From assembly GCA_034440635.1 (NCBI GenBank), contig JAOTON010000950.1:1-64000 (forward strand): a DNA stretch of 64,000 nucleotides, read 5' to 3'. The position numbers and the translations under genes are program-made. Shown here one piece after another: positions 21,470 to 37,889 of this stretch. Source of the stretch: Lepas anatifera. Its lineage: Eukaryota; Arthropoda; Thecostraca; Lepadidae. Numbering within the stretch: the first letter of the stretch is position 1; every line of letters starts with the position of its first letter. The notes beneath the pieces are model-generated. The model worked only from the letters and a program-made list of their open reading frames with translations, did not search any database and had not been told where the DNA came from.

Positions 21470-24400
21470 TACTCATAAATGCAGTAGTAAGGGCACACTT
21501 AATCGATCAATCGGGTATTCACATCCAGAATAAGATTACCGAGTTTAACAATTTGTGGATACAAGCTTTTATCGATTGTCTGGAGCCAGATCAGGGCCGT
21601 GAACTCTCCACAAAAATATATGGGAAAACTGGTAAGCTTCGACGCCTTTGCAGAGAATAAAGACAAATCGTTTATTTGGACGTCATCGCTTTTGGCTTGT
21701 CACTACGGTTCGAATGATATGCGTTATCTTTATGCCGACATTAACACCGCCGTACTTTCATTTCGTTTTCAGCATTTACATCCATTCAACAGTTCATCAG
21801 GTCATCATTAACCATTACCTGACCCCATGTTATCGATGTTAAAGTGTGATCACTACAGATTGTTGTACTCGGGGATCTCTTTATTGATATGATTCCCAGG
21901 CCAATCACTGGAACGACACAAAGTGAGTTACCTACAGTCGTGGCTCGCCTCTTATGCTGTACTTTTATTTCCGATAGAACAAACAAAAAGGAACCAAATT
22001 AATTATAGGAGCAAACATTATATTATGAAGCCATCCTACTTTCTGTCAAATGCTTGGCTGGGATATGACCTGTGGTGCATCGGTCATAAGAAACGCTTGA
22101 TGTGGTTTTGGACGGCAGCAAAGACATTATACAGCAATAGGTAGGCGCGAGAATCAAAATATGTCTTATCAAGTCCACCTGCTAATGCTCACTACATTTT
22201 GAAAGACTTTGTTACCTCCATGTTTTCCTATTGGAGCCCAAAAGCTCGCCACAACTTTACATTATATTTTGGTCACGATATGGTGTATCCGACAGGCTGT
22301 CAAGCAATGTAATAGCGGTGTTGTTGTTGTTGTCGCCGCGGTTTCCACCGGGGTATATTTACACACACACACACAGCTTCAAAATTGCTTTTAAAATTGT
22401 GTTTACACTGGGGCTCGATTGTAGAGCGGTGCGATACACACTAACTGAGAGGCCACGTCTGCTGCGAGCGGTGTGATTGGCTCGCTGACATGACAGTCTG
22501 CTGCTCAGCCAAATTGGCATGCCTAGCTGGAGAATTGCTGGTCCCTGCTTATGTGAAGACAGCACGGTATTAGCGAATGTGTTTGTCAGGGGGGCGCGTA
22601 ATACCTATGTTTCTGTGCATGGGGGGAGCAGTGTATATGTGTACGCGAAGGAATGGGTGAGAGGCACATAAACAGCTAAGCGTTGGGCGCGTGCGGGTCT
22701 CTGGATGTGTGGGATTATTTGCATCTTTGTCTTTTCTTTCTTGCTTGTTTGATTGTGTTTGCTCGTCAAATATACTCCCAGCAGAAGCTGTGGCGACTTT
22801 AAAAAAAAAAGTCCTGGGGCTCTAGCGAGAGCGACTACTACTTCACCCGAGCATGACCGGGTTATTAAGCGCTCAGCTGTAGGCTAAATGCGAGATGTCT
22901 AGTTTGGCAACGTATGGTAAAATTGGACAGTTCGCAATAGGTAATCGCTTGAGAACAGTGAGATGAGCAGCCAGCACAGTCGTCAGCACCAGCTGCCGCT
23001 GTCTTTCACCATCACGGGCGGCAGAAAGCCCTAAATCATCCAGCGCACTAGGTGAAAACGAGCCCGAAGATGCACGGCGCCAGGCCCCTTACCAAGTGGG
23101 TTAATCCTACTGCCATCCGGATCTAAATGAATCAATCCCATCCGGGTGAGTCTGAGCCCCTTAAGGGCTCCACAACTATTTAATGAAGGAATTCTAGGCT
23201 AATCGTATACGATTTTTGATCATGTAATATTAAAGTATTTTAAAACTTAGAGCCCTCGACTAGCACTTAACGAGGCTCATCAGAACATCACTCAGGATCC
23301 ACACACTTGGCATCTTGGGTGCCCTACCTAGGCAAGCTTTCGGCGATTTCACTCGAATCAACATCCAGCCCCTCAGGCCATTGCCAGGGCGGACGCGCTC
23401 CCCATTCATCAATCGCAGTCCTCAGAACTGGGCTCGACGCTCCGTTGGGCCCACCGGTGTCCATCCACTGATTATGGCGTAACGCGCGGGGAGCGTGTCA
23501 CGCTCTCTAGGAGAGTAAGACTTTTACGCAATCCTGGATGCATTGCTATCACACTTTATAACAGTCAAGGGTATAACAGTCAAGCATTTCCAGTAAATCA
23601 CGTGGCGCGGCCAGTTTTGTTCGAGCGATGCTGAATAGTGCTGAGGTCCATTGGGCGCTGAATTGTTGGACGCTGGGAATTGTGGCATGGTAAAACTCTT
23701 ATCTGAGGCGAGGGGATTGTCTATGATCCTTTATAACGTATCTCGATCGTAACGTAACCCACTTGGGTGCAGACGTCCGCTCACCAAATTTATTTACGTC
23801 AAGCGCCCCCTGGGTAGCTCCTATGCAAACACATGGTGTAATGGACATAATTTGACAAGCGTTAACATCAATCTGTCAGACCTCACCAAAGAAAGGCAAG
23901 AACTTCAAAACATATGCTATGCTTGGAAAACATTTTCAATCGGACCAGCTTCGGTAGAGCGTCGTCAGAAGGCATTGAATCAGATCGATGCCAGATGTCA
24001 GGGCCGACATGAGAAGCTGCCCGGCGGCGCCGAGGGTGAGATCCTGTGAGCACCGCGCGGCACCCACATAATCAGGAGGTGGCACAAACGGGCGGCAGCC
24101 GAGCGTGGCCGACACTCAGCCTACCCGGATGTTGCTTATTTGGTCCGCGTCCCCATCTAATGTCCCGGCCGTAGGTGCACGCCAGCACTGAGACCGACCC
24201 CGCTCGCCCACTGCCAGACAGTGATTGACGAAGAGGGGTGAGAGAGGGGAACGTGGTCTGGTGTAGAGTGGGGGCAGAAAATCTTCGAATTTACGAGAAA
24301 AATTGTACAGAACAGCTGTTCACCGTCTGAAACCTCATCTTCTGCAATTAACAGGTCAAAACATTTGTTCAACTGTGATTAAAGCAGAAAAATGATACTT

Positions 24401-26550
24401 TCGTAAGCCAAAAAGCGCAGGCGTGGTTTTCTGTGACGCAAAAGGCAAAACGTCAGGACACCGCTTGAAGGAGCCCCTGACAGCAGTGCCTGAGTGGCTT
24501 TGAGTGGTTGTCTTCACCAGAACACCATAAATGAATGTGTGTACAGTACATACACACGTACATACCTAATCCCCTCGCACGTCTCACCAATACATTGTCA
24601 CTCACATGGTGTGACTAGCGGGGACAGCCGCGGTGATCCGGGCACCCAGCTTCGCCCCAGGCAATCAAGTTCGCCAAAGTTGAGCAAAGATATCCACTTT
24701 GTTTGGAGTGCTGACTTAGGTTAAGAACTAACCACCATCATTATTTTTAAGGCGTGCCGACGACCACCATCATGTTTTGCATACGCAGATGGGTGGGATA
24801 CGACCTTAGGTCACAGCGAACTCGCCTCCTTAGCCACGAGAGGAGTCTAGCTGGTCAGTAGGGGACCTGGAAGCTGCTCACAGGGGACCCCGATTTCCAA
24901 AAAAATATCCCCGATGGCTGAAGGGACAGGCTACCCACACAGAGGAACCAGATTACTACAGAGAGACCAATATTGTCATAGCTGTCGAAAGGCTTCGGTA
25001 CCAGCTGGCTACAGGATTCGTCATTTAGAGACTGGCTGTAGCCACAGGGGCACCAGGCGGGCCACCGCACCCTTCTTGCGAGACAAATATTTCTGAGAAG
25101 GCAAGACGCTCGAGCTGCTTTAATGTATACGTCAGAATAATGTGTTTGACAGACGGGCCTCCGGTCCGAGCTTCTGTGAATGTTGGGGCTGATTCCTTAG
25201 CACTAACGCACTTGAGGGAGTTAAGCTCCGCCAAATGTCTGAAACTTCCTCTAGGGATCTCAACCAGGAAGTAAAAATTTTGAGAGAGAGAGAGAGAGGG
25301 AGGGGGGGAGAGAGAGTCTTGATTCTTGAGTCTTGTCTACGTCCAGGGGTGGAAAACCCCACCAACTCACCAACCAGGGATAGTGACAAGACTTTTTGCT
25401 TCGGAAGCCAGCACTTCTTGCTTCGACCAAAAGTTTACCTTAGGCCTCCAGTCACTCGGTATTTGGAAAAAGTTTACCTCAGGCCTCTAACCACCTTCAC
25501 CTTGCACCCCTCGCCTGACGACGGTCTAAGACCAAAACGTTGCATTTACCTCATCCCACGCTTTTTTCTTTATCTTTACCTTGACGTAGCCTTTTTTGGG
25601 CTTTTTAGGGTTTAGACGTTTTAGTTTCTGGACTTTGGCTTTTTAGGCTAACAGTCTTTTAGCGCTTTTACTGTCATCTATTTTATCATCTTTTTAGGGT
25701 CCTTGGTCATTCCCACAACACTTTTAAGGGTTTGTCGCATTTATATTTTTATTCTTCCTGTTTATCATTTTAGCATGTTATACGCGTGTGCCCTTTTGGG
25801 TATTTTACTTCAGTTGTACAGTATTTGTGCTCTTATCATGTGTATATAATGTCGATTGCCCTCTATATCGAAGTACCATTGTTTTATCTCCTCTACTTTG
25901 CCTTTTATTGGGTTTATCCCGTGGGCAATGAATTAAATAAATACAAAATCCAAAGACAAATTTCGAGCACCAGGGGTCCAAACTTCACGAGTGTACACGC
26001 ACAACGTGCCGACATCGCCAGCAGAGAAAGCCCTGGAAACATTTGTTTAAGGGTTCGTGCCATCCATCTTCATCGCAGCACAATTCGTGGTAATATTCCT
26101 CAACCGCGTTTACCGACCAGGGCCAACGTGCTGCGCGTGCTACATAGACATCCGACGGGGATTGCAACGCTGAACGGCTGGTAAAAATCCATATCTAAAT
26201 TGGAAATATTGTTCTGTTACCGTCACACTTTGTTCACAGTGTTTTTGGCAATCGGTTGTGCATCTCAGCACGGTAAAGACAATGTCCAGTCCTATCTCCG
26301 GCTGTTTGTTTTCGCCTTATCTTAGCGTCTGTGACATCTGATTTCAGGTCTTTAGAATTAGTGACCTGCAAGGCTTTTGCGAATGCACAGATCTGTCTTA
26401 CGACCAGATTCAGAAGTTTGTCACCCATAGGCATTTCCATTTTATGAGAATCATGACACAAAATTATGCGCTAGATCAAAGGCCTACTCGTGCATTTGAA
26501 AAATTTTCAAATTGAGCTCAACAGACACTTGACGACATACATGATGTAAA
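21470..26550. other. Intergenic stretch, nothing recognised
   Basis: About 5 kb of mixed-composition DNA without a supported gene. Simple sequence occurs at 22362-22374 (CA) and 25281-25315 (GA). Short frames show no domain. Confidence 0.4.
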
Positions 26551-26559
26551 GAGGTGGTG

Positions 26560-26945
26560 CCCAGCATCAGGCATCGACAACAGCGCAAGGCATCGTTCAC
26601 CATAGGCGGCGTCAGCACCGTTGCGCCGTCCGGAAGTGAAAGTGAGCAGACGACGGCGGCGGCGACGGCGGCAGGCCAGCCGGCTGCAACAGCTGGGAGT
26701 CTCCCAGCGCTGACTGCACTGCAGGCGCCTCTCTAACCAACAAACGCAGCCTGCCGTGGCCGCCGCTGCACGCTGGGCGCCGGGGCGGCCGCGCCAGGAG
26801 GTGTCGCCGCCGGCGCCGAACTGCGGCGCAGGGGCCAGGTGAGGCGGGACGACGCGGCCCGCTCCTGACCGGAGCAGCGGGGCGCCGCCCGCGGGTCGCT
26901 CCGCTGCAGCGCCGGCGCACTACACCACTGCTGATTGGACGCAGC
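26560..26945. other. CpG-rich island
   Basis: A sharply GC- and CpG-rich block (for example GGGCGCCGGGGCGGCCGCGC) in AT-rich surroundings. It could be the promoter or first exon of a gene whose body I cannot see, or simply a GC patch. Frames on both strands are open only because of composition. Confidence 0.35.
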
Positions 26946-27066
26946 AGCGAATCTCTCTTTTGCCGGCGGGAATGAATGGCGTAACTGGTTTCAGAAGTGG
27001 CATATTTGCAACGCAGAGTACGTTATAGGCATCCGAACCATCCCAAAGAGGATGTCGCGCTATTAA

Positions 27067-27666
27067 CACGCGCATTGACGGGGGTCTGAGCCACCCTCGC
27101 TTTGACGGGGGAGGGGGTACCTTTTCCCCCTTGGGGAAAGGGGGGTATCAGCCCCCCTAAGGTCTCGAGAACCACGCTAGGTAGCGAAAAACGGTAAGCG
27201 GCGTTGGGCAGCCCATCTACTTCTGCATCGAAAATATTTGGGACCTATATTTTTTGTCAGGTCACATTTAAGGTCACTAGAGGTCAAAACATGCCGTAAT
27301 AGGGATAACATGTAAATTAAGGTTTTCCAAGGAGAGGTCATTACAGCTGAACAAGTAAAAGGTCATCGATATCAAAAATATCGGAACATATTTTAGAGAA
27401 CTCGGTGGGCCCATTATGTGATATCAGTTTCAATTCGATCAGTTCACCCTGCTCCGACTTATGCTATCTTAAACTTTTTTTGAGGTCAGGTCACTTGACC
27501 TGTGCTGGTGACCTGACCTGAGATGACCTGACCTTAAAATTTTCACAAGTTGTAAAAATGATGAGAGAAAAGGTATGTCAAGTACGGCGGCGCTACGCAC
27601 CGCTGTTTTTGTGCTATCTCCGAAAAACCGGAGGGGGCGGGTACCCGCTCCCCGTCAATGCGCGTG
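27067..27666. mobile_element. 600-bp TTAA MITE with AGGTCA half-sites
   Basis: TTAA (27063-27066) then CACGCGCATTGACGGGGGTC; the other end, read on the minus strand, is CACGCGCATTGACGGGGAGC followed outward by TTAA (27667-27670). A GC-rich hairpin-forming segment follows the left end (CCCCCTTGGGGAAAGGGGGG, about 27126-27146). Inside are 12 AGGTCA or TGACCT words between 27259 and 27534, several overlapping head to tail. No coding frame. The same end recurs at 63931. Confidence 0.85.
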
Positions 27667-27670
27667 TTAA

Positions 27671-28439
27671 GGAGTCTTTACCACGGGTACCGACTTCCAC
27701 TCAAAAGTGCCCAAGGCTCAGATCGATTGGCAGACAATCTTTTTCCACTCTAAAGGAGAGATGATGAGTTTCATTACTAACAATAGCATGGATGATACCA
27801 AAATACCATTGAGAATTACCAGCGTGAGAGCCAAAATTAAGACCTTAGGCCCGATTCCAGAACGGTACTTTGTTTTGGACTAAATGAAGGTGCTGACACA
27901 TATTAGTCTCAGAAATACAGTTTTTGTTCCTAAGTTCGATCATTTTACCAATTTTAGAGCATATAAACGTTTAAATAACCCTACTGAGCCAAAAGTGCGA
28001 GGCAACCCCCCCCTACTTTCGAGAGGGGCGGCCCTAGGCATAAGTCCCTCGCGGCGACGCCCCGGCCTTATCAATGTTGCTGAAATGTCCACGGAAAATA
28101 AATGCAGCAATCGCTTAGAATAAGGAATGCCTACTGACTGCCCCATGTACCGAATTTGATCAAAACTAGCTGGACCCTACCAATCCACCGTCCGGCAGCA
28201 CTCGTAATGTCATGCCTATCAATGGTTTCTTAAACTGGTGTCAACTATCTCCATGGGAGAAATCAGGGCTTTTGTTTCTGGTACCGTAGGTTGTGGCTTC
28301 GGAAATAATACATTTGGAGCATTTATACTTCAGTCTGAACAGTCTGTACTCGCATCAAGGCGCCAAAGTCCATGTTAATAAAGGCGCCAAAATCCCTTTT
28401 AATATACCTAACACATTCCGTTCAAATTTTCCCTCCCTC
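27671..28439. other. Intergenic stretch, nothing recognised
   Basis: No gene, RNA or known repeat identified. Confidence 0.4.
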
Positions 28440-28830
28440 CCGCAAAGTTCGTTTCGGGTGGATTTGCAAAGTGCAGCTGCAGTGCTAAGTACGTGGGAAC
28501 GGCCCCGCTGGGTGAAGCGCGAATTAGCGCGGGGCGTGCCGTGTCGCTAGGTACAGATCGCGCACCATTTGGCCGGGGGCGAAGGAGTCGACGGAGACGG
28601 CGGCGGGCCAGCCTGCGCGAAAGTGCGACGGGCCGGGCTGCAGAGACAGCCCGGCGGCGGCCGCTGCAGACTTGCGGTCCGACTCCAACCGGACGCCTCA
28701 CTTCGCAATCGCTTCACATTCTCTCCCGGCGTGTGCTTGGCGAACGCAGGAGCGCCGGCGGGCCCTTGTCTGCGGCCGCGTAACTGCCTCACTGGAATGT
28801 ACACCCCAGCATTTCACACTGACGGCGGCC
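28440..28830. other. CpG-rich island
   Basis: A second CpG-rich block (GGCGGCGGGCCAGCCTGCGC and similar). It could be a promoter or 5' exon; no splice-consistent coding exon could be built. Frames of 60-97 codons on both strands overlap and are not credible. Confidence 0.35.
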
Positions 28831-31800
28831 GCACTAACAGCTAATCATACTGTCAGCTTATCCGAATAATGACAACCGTTTTTTTTTACTCCAGGACCGA
28901 TTCATTATAATTATTCTGTATTCCTTTCCACTGCACCCATCCATCCGGGTCGTAGCTATTTGCGCTACCTAAATGCAAGGAGAAGCATTACAAGGTCAGA
29001 TTTTCTTCATCAACAAGCGCAAGTTTTTTTTGTTTTACCTGGGCATATTGCCGGACATCTTGTGTGAGTGAAGAGGGAGTGTTGAAATCACCTTCGAACA
29101 TTTCGTCTCAAGGGGCATTCTCAGACTCATGATATTAAGCGCCATGTTGTGACCTCGTTTCCGATTCTAATTAAAGGACATGATAAGGGCAAATGTTGAG
29201 GACTAAACGTGAATGACACATCATAGAATATACGTGATATTCAAGTTGCTTTCATAATTACGCTCGCGGGCATTTTCTGCTGACACTGTTCGCAAAGCTT
29301 TCAGATGGCCAACACCAGGAGGTTTCCAGATAAAAAATGTGGCTAGGCCTCCGCTAGCCCCCACATTTCGGCAGCAATGAATGGCATGGCAATCTTCATC
29401 AGGCATTCCAGTTCCCGGTATTAGCAGGGCTCCGTGTAAGTGCGCAATATTTCAGTCAATTCGATCTTGGTTGGCCTCAAGTTACAACGGTTTCCCATGG
29501 GAGCTATAGAAAAGACCGAAACAGCGTAAGTTTGCGGAGCATGATCGAAAAAGGCGGAGCAGCGTAAAATTGCACATTGATAAGAACCATGGCCATCACC
29601 TTACAGTTCAGATTAAATCTCAAGGTCACAGCAGGTCCGAAAAAGAAGATGATCAGACATATGTCTCATATGCCTCATATACATATGTACAGAGTCTCAC
29701 AGAGGTGGAAATTGTCGCTTTCTGGCTTTCATTTCTGAGCAGAAGGCGGCGCCAGATTTATAAACGACTGGAATCCTCTCTCCACGGGAACCGAGTATTG
29801 AGTACGAGAGTAGGTACTATGTAAGCATAAAATAACCTGATCTACCGTGAGCTTAAGGTCACCTCATATCTTCGTACCGTCACAGCGCAAAAATCATGTC
29901 ACAGTTGCAAATGAGCATCATGTTCAAAACATGGTATCGAAATACCCGAATCTTGACTTTTTATTTCTACGTATATATTTTTATATATATATCACATAAA
30001 AAGCCTCGTCTGTACACTTGCCGCGGTGACCTGAGTGGTTTCAAAGGGTTTCATTGACCGCAAGGTGGTTCTCCTGGGTTTCAAGTTTCCAAAGAATGTC
30101 CCACTATTTCTTAATCATACCTCAGGCGGGGTTTCAAATATTTCAGTCTGGTCAGAAAAGTGACCTGAAGTTGGCGAGCATGCTGTTTCGGTGCAGCGGT
30201 CCTCGCAGCGCATTCTTCGTTGGAGCTTCCATTAAGGCACATTTGTCTTCGCATCTACGAACTGACCCAGCCCAAAATTACACTCTGTATCAGTCGACCT
30301 ATAGTTATAAGACAAGCACTATGAAGTCTAAACGAAAGCTGTATCACCGCTCTGATTAAAGTTATAGACTGAAGTGTAATGACCCTAGGTGACCTTTCGG
30401 AGCATAAGCATCACCATGGTCAAAGGGGCACAGTAAATGATTAATCTGCCACTGACAACGGACTGTCCCCTCTGGAACCAAAACCTGAACAGCCCAAAGC
30501 ACCATGCGTTTCTACACAAGGGCATACAAATTGTGGTGTGCTTTGTAGTGTTCTATAAACTATTGAGGTAGCCCGTATGTTCAATCGAATTTTGTTATTA
30601 ATTGAGGAAACAAACTATATAACTTCTACCATGCAGTACCCGGCCCAGGATCTTTCCTCTCAAATGACACCACGCTGCGGTTATTTTTTCTAATGTCCCG
30701 TCAGAAAATCTAGCCATTACCTTTGAAATCTAACTTTAAGTTTCTAAGACCTAGCCCTTCCTTTTAACTTATATTGCGCCATAGGCTAAAACTGGACATG
30801 ATAATAAACTTTGTTCGGTTTTACGCCGAGACTTGCCTCGTTTATACAGATCAAACACCTAAAGCCGTGACGGAAAAATAAATTATGATTAAACACCCTG
30901 GGAAGCATGCAGAGGAACGTTCTAAACATGCATCTGCAATGCAGGGGATGATACTCAATGACCCAATCAGTGGCCACTGGCCGCCTTGTGACCCACTAGA
31001 GTCTGTGGCATATTTATTACGTCCCGAAAATATGTCAGGCGCTGCAGCGTGCTCCGGGCAGCTTAGAATCTTTACGGTCTGGTGCGGGCACAAAGTATAA
31101 GGTTGTCTGAGGTCACAGGTCGTGGTTAACTTCACAATGGTCCTATTCTAATGATCGAGTCAACAGGAATGGCTACTGGTCGGGTCAAATGAATTCGAGG
31201 AAAAGTGAAGTCACATCTGCAAGTAGCTATGGAAAGAACAGTCGAAAATTTAATCATGATACAGGGGCTCCGCAAATACCTTTACCGACTTGTTTTCGCT
31301 TATGCATAAAGCCAATGACCTTGGTGAACATCCCAGAAATCAAAGTTGGAAAAATCCCTGAGCTGTGTTCGGTTCCAGCCTTTCAACGAAGGCCCGGACG
31401 CAGAAAAAACCACTGCACGGCTCAAGGATTTTAGGATTATGTTTGCATCCATACACTATATTGCCAGTATAAAAACATCTAAGCATACGTACGTAAGTTT
31501 TAATTCAATCTAAATTTATCAAAACTTAACGATTATATTAAAGTTAATTTAAATATTTTGTATTTTTAGGATTTAAAAATTTTTATTTATAACATTTCTA
31601 AACATGAACTCAGCGTTTCGTTCGGGGTGCCCGGGCACCCCCAGGGGTATAAACTCACACCCCTGTTCCGTGTCCAGCACAGGCAGGTCAGCCACCCAAT
31701 AGTGGCGCAGACAGCTGGTGAGGCTGGGTGTGGAATTGATCCAAACTGGCTTCTCATGTTCAGAGCCGCTGAAATGGAGTCATCGTGTCTCGCTACGATC

Positions 31801-32760
31801 ATCAACCTGGGATGCACTCTTAAGATCAGACATCACATCTGAGAAAGCACCTGCAGTTCAAGCACGCGGCTAGGTTTCATCCACATGTACCCATGGCACT
31901 AATTTAAATAATTCAATTCTCTGCAGCTTGACGGTATTCTGAAAACTTCTGAGCCTGGGCCGTGAAGCACGGCTCCCGAAGTGGTCAATATTCTCCTCAA
32001 ACCTCGCCATTATGGCCGCTCGGACCAGCCAAGGCTTGCAGCTGCGACCACTGCTGTTTTGGCACCATGCAGTATATTTCTGGTTGCCCCACAAAGCCAG
32101 AGGAATGGGTCGTTCCATACTTGGGATTAGAAAAAGACAGGAGTACTAAATTATATAAATATGCATACGAAATCCCATCCGTCTCACTCAAACACTTCAG
32201 ATGTAGGCCTCTTCGGCTCACCATTCAAATGCCTCAAGAGTTAGAGAATGCAATACAAATGTCCAGAAAGTTTCGCTTCCCCACTCAAGAAAATAGGTAT
32301 CCTTCAGTAAGTTGAAGTGGAACAGAAGTGTATTCATCCCATTTTATTTTGCCTTATAGTCAATGGGGATTAAGCAATTTATGTGTCCAACGATTGATAA
32401 GAGCGGCACGCTTGAAATGTGATTTTGCATTATCTTAAGTTTCTACTGCGCCACCGATGAGTTTTCCATGTTACTAAAATATTTCTGAATTTTCCAGGAA
32501 TGCATGGCTCGAAGGCCTTACATAGCGTGGGGTCTTCGGCGTTTGGATAAGGTCAACTTTACTGCGTTTTTTTTTTGGTTGGAAATACCGGGGGTCCAGA
32601 AAATCAATCATGGATGGCTTAGTCGAAGGAAGGAACACCTTACCAGGTTTCGCTGTCGGCATTTCCAGGTAGCAAATTTTTGCCGGTGCCCATGACTCAT
32701 GCTCATGCATTCCTTTTTTGCAAGACTCGCAGAGCTAAATCATTGAATGCGTATATTGTT
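28831..32760. other. Intergenic stretch, nothing recognised
   Basis: About 4 kb with no supported gene. Scattered AGGTCA half-sites occur near 29858, 30160 and 30388. Confidence 0.4.
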
Positions 32761-32796
32761 GTTTTAGAGCGCCTTGGCTACCAAGGCTATATAGCG
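32761..32796 (+). repeat. Dispersed motif, copy 1 of 4
   Basis: GTTTTAGAGCGCCTTGGCTA then CCAAGGCTATATAGCG. Similar words occur at 39916-39950, 43653-43690 and 47597-47632, consensus TTTTAGGGCGCTTCGG, a few bases, then AGGCTATATAGC. Probably the conserved head of a short interspersed element whose flanks have diverged. Confidence 0.6.
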
Positions 32797-32799
32797 ATA

Positions 32800-33335
32800 C
32801 TATTAGCAGGTAGAAAAGCTAGTCGACTTCTCATGTTTTCCCGTAAAAAACAAAACTTTCGCATTTTCAGATCCGAGCGAAGGAAAGTGCAGCGCTATAT
32901 CACACGTCCTGACGGGGGCTCTGACTGTTAACCGGGGGCGGGTGAAATCAGGTCCATCAAAGCAAAATCACTGACGGAAGCCGACAGGCAAGCAGGACTG
33001 AAGACGATGGCGCTTCAAAATCATGCGGAAATACCGATGTCATTTCGCACTCCAAGTCCGAGGAATCCAATATGATCTTCATCACAGCAGAATAATGCAC
33101 ATAGTCACCACTTCATTAGACCGGTCTACATCGCTGAGACATTTCAGCACCCAGCGCATGCATCTGTATGCTCAGAGCGTAAATTGTTTTGTTTATCCTT
33201 TATTTTATCATGTATTACGGTTTGATGAGCAACAGGTTTGCGTACCCAATGACAGGTCACGTCATTCTGTATAAAACAGACAAAACATTCTAGATTTACG
33301 GAATTATAATTGTTGCAGGTTTAGTTTTTGGGATG
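32800..33335. other. Intergenic stretch, nothing recognised
   Basis: No gene or repeat identified. Confidence 0.4.
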
Positions 33336-33339
33336 TGTC

Positions 33340-33605
33340 CCAGCAAAGGTCTAAATGAGCTTGCTTCAGAGACCCCGTTCTCATCATACGAGCAAGCCAC
33401 TGTCGCAATGACTGGTACATTTGAACGCCATTGCTAAGCGACCGACAAGTCTCGGGTTACCCTCTCAGAAATCAGCTGCCAGCCCAGCTCGGAAAGTACC
33501 GAGAGCCGTCTAAGGGGTATCGTGCACTGTCACTGCACGAATTACGACCAGCCGGCCACAGCCCAACATTCTACCCACCGAGCTACACCGGGACCGCGCC
33601 AGCTT
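33340..33605 (-). mobile_element. tRNA-derived SINE, diverged copy
   Basis: On the minus strand the head reads CCCGGTGTAGCTCGGTGGGT, a recognisable A box, followed by GTGCAGTGACAGTGCACG, and the tail matches GAACGGGGTCTCTGAAGCAA of the other copies. The unit order matches the SINE at 62204-62562; sequence is about as diverged as the copy at 43094. Confidence 0.7.
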
Positions 33606-36028
<2,423 letters not shown>

Positions 36029-37452
36029 ACTGTGCCTGTCTCTTACGAGCATTTTCGCATAGAGAAATGACATGTACAACATTCGATGAGTGATGGTGAA
36101 TGTCACAACTGATACAATTTCTAGACAGTGCTCAAAAATGTTATTTTGTGACGTCTGCTCGGAATTTTGCTCGCACAACTCGTTTATAACTGCTAGTTTT
36201 CGTCATTGTTTAATATCACACCTACAATAAAACACGAGGCAATTATTTTAGAACCGACACACCAGTCGCGAGTTTGATTTTTTTTACTCAATGAGGTATA
36301 CACGGTACCTCAATCAGACCTAAATTTCACAAAGGGACTGCAATCTCCCTGAATTCGGCCAGTGATCGACTGGATTGGTCGACATTTCATCCAAACTTAC
36401 TAGATATGTACTCATAAACAGACTATCATTTCAAAAATGATTATCAAGATACAAGAGGCATAAAACCACGGCGATATTTAGGAAGGTGTTGAACCGCTCA
36501 AACGGGCATTGGATTGCCGCACTAGTTTCCCAGATATCCCCATGCCTATCCTTGCATCAAATTTAAATAGGTTAGAGTTTCTCACATGGAAACTGGGTTC
36601 GAGAAAGTAGCCGTAATGAACAAATACGACAAAGGAAAAGTAAAATATAGACCCTAAGTCTTCGGGCATGCTACAAAATATAAGCCAAAGGAGCTAGCAA
36701 CGAGTAACACCAAAACATAACGCGCAGCTCAGATGAACTACAGCCATGTATAACGCCCAGCGACGCCCAGCGAGCCCACGTCGCCCTCGGAGATGGAAAA
36801 CTACCACTCCCGGGTGTCATCTGCAATCGTCTGGATTTCTGACTGGTAGCCTAATCTGTCACCAAGCCTCAGCGGACGCAGCGTGCTTTGTCTTCCGCGT
36901 GCATAGAAGGAACGGCGACTGGTCATGCGAAGGTCGCGCAGCTCATTAGCGCGCTCAGAGCCCCCCTGAGCAGTTTCACTCCGCACAACACAACCAGGCG
37001 CCGTGAGAGCTACTCATTTCTGACACGGCGACTTCGGCAGCCCCCACCGACCACATATTCTACAATTTTTCACACCAACGCAGCTTTAGATGCACCATCA
37101 CTTGTTGGCGTTTCGACAGCGACCTCTTGAGACTAAGCGCGGAAACCGCATAGTCAGGACAATGTTTTTACGGTGGGACAACGTCAGGAGGACTATTTTT
37201 TTAATCACATTTAACTGCGACTGTGGGGTTTGCTATCGACCGGAATGCTATCCAAATTTCCTGATGGCTAGTTATCACGTGCTGAGCGATGCACTGGCGC
37301 ACCCAACAGACGATCGAGTTCCTTCGCGTCACATGTGGTTCCGAAAAGGATAGCGAGCAAAAACTTGCTTTCTCCATGATTGAATGTATTTCGCTTGATG
37401 CCTATTCACAATGTGTATGTACAATGTCTATTCGCGATGCTTATTCACAATG
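36029..37452. other. Downstream flank of GABPB, no gene seen
   Basis: No gene recognised. It lies 3' of the GABPB stop codon on the minus strand and would contain its 3' UTR end. Confidence 0.4.
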
Positions 37453-37458
37453 TTTATT
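37453..37458 (-). terminator. Candidate polyadenylation signal of GABPB
   Basis: TTTATT on the plus strand, i.e. AATAAA on the minus strand, about 220 bases past the GABPB stop codon. Position fits a short 3' UTR; other AATAAA words further on cannot be excluded. Confidence 0.4.
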
Positions 37459-37676
37459 CACATATGGTAAGACATTTGCAAATGCACCATTACTCCGACA
37501 ATGGTGTGCAAAGGATGGTCGCCAGGCATACATCTGAACAGAATGAGAGCATGAGTCACACTGCAACGCTCGGGTGGCGCCTTATGCGGTCCTCACATAA
37601 ACAGGCCAGCGCCCGGCCGGGCGGGGTGACATCAGGTACGGTAGCGGCTGGGAGGCTGCGGCAGGACCGGCGGAGG

Positions 37677-37889
37677 TCAGAGGGACGCCGCCGACTGGCC
37701 GCCGGAGGCCGCCGCCAGCAGGCGTCGGCACCGCTCGGCCTCAGCCTCCTTCTCCCGGCAGAGCTGGCGCAGCCGCGTGACCTCCCGCTCGGCAGCGGTC
37801 AGCTGGGCCCGCAGCGCAGCCACGTCGGCGGTGTCGCTCCCGTCGGGGTTGACGGCGTCCGAGGAGGCCGGCAGGGCCGCTGCACCCAC
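37677..37889 (-). CDS. GABPB last exon: C-terminal coiled coil
   Basis: Phase 0 acceptor (GGCCGGCAG then GTGGGTGCA), stop codon TGA at 37677. Encodes [17 protein letters not shown], then the heptad-rich [36 protein letters not shown] and the end GGQSAASL. The KEAEAER part corresponds to KEQEAEAYRQKLE of vertebrate GABPB, where this coiled coil drives heterotetramer formation. Confidence 0.92.
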   Translation of the reverse strand: MGAAALPASSDAVNPDGSDTADVAALRAQLTAAEREVTRLRQLCREKEAEAERCRRLLAAASGGQSAASL

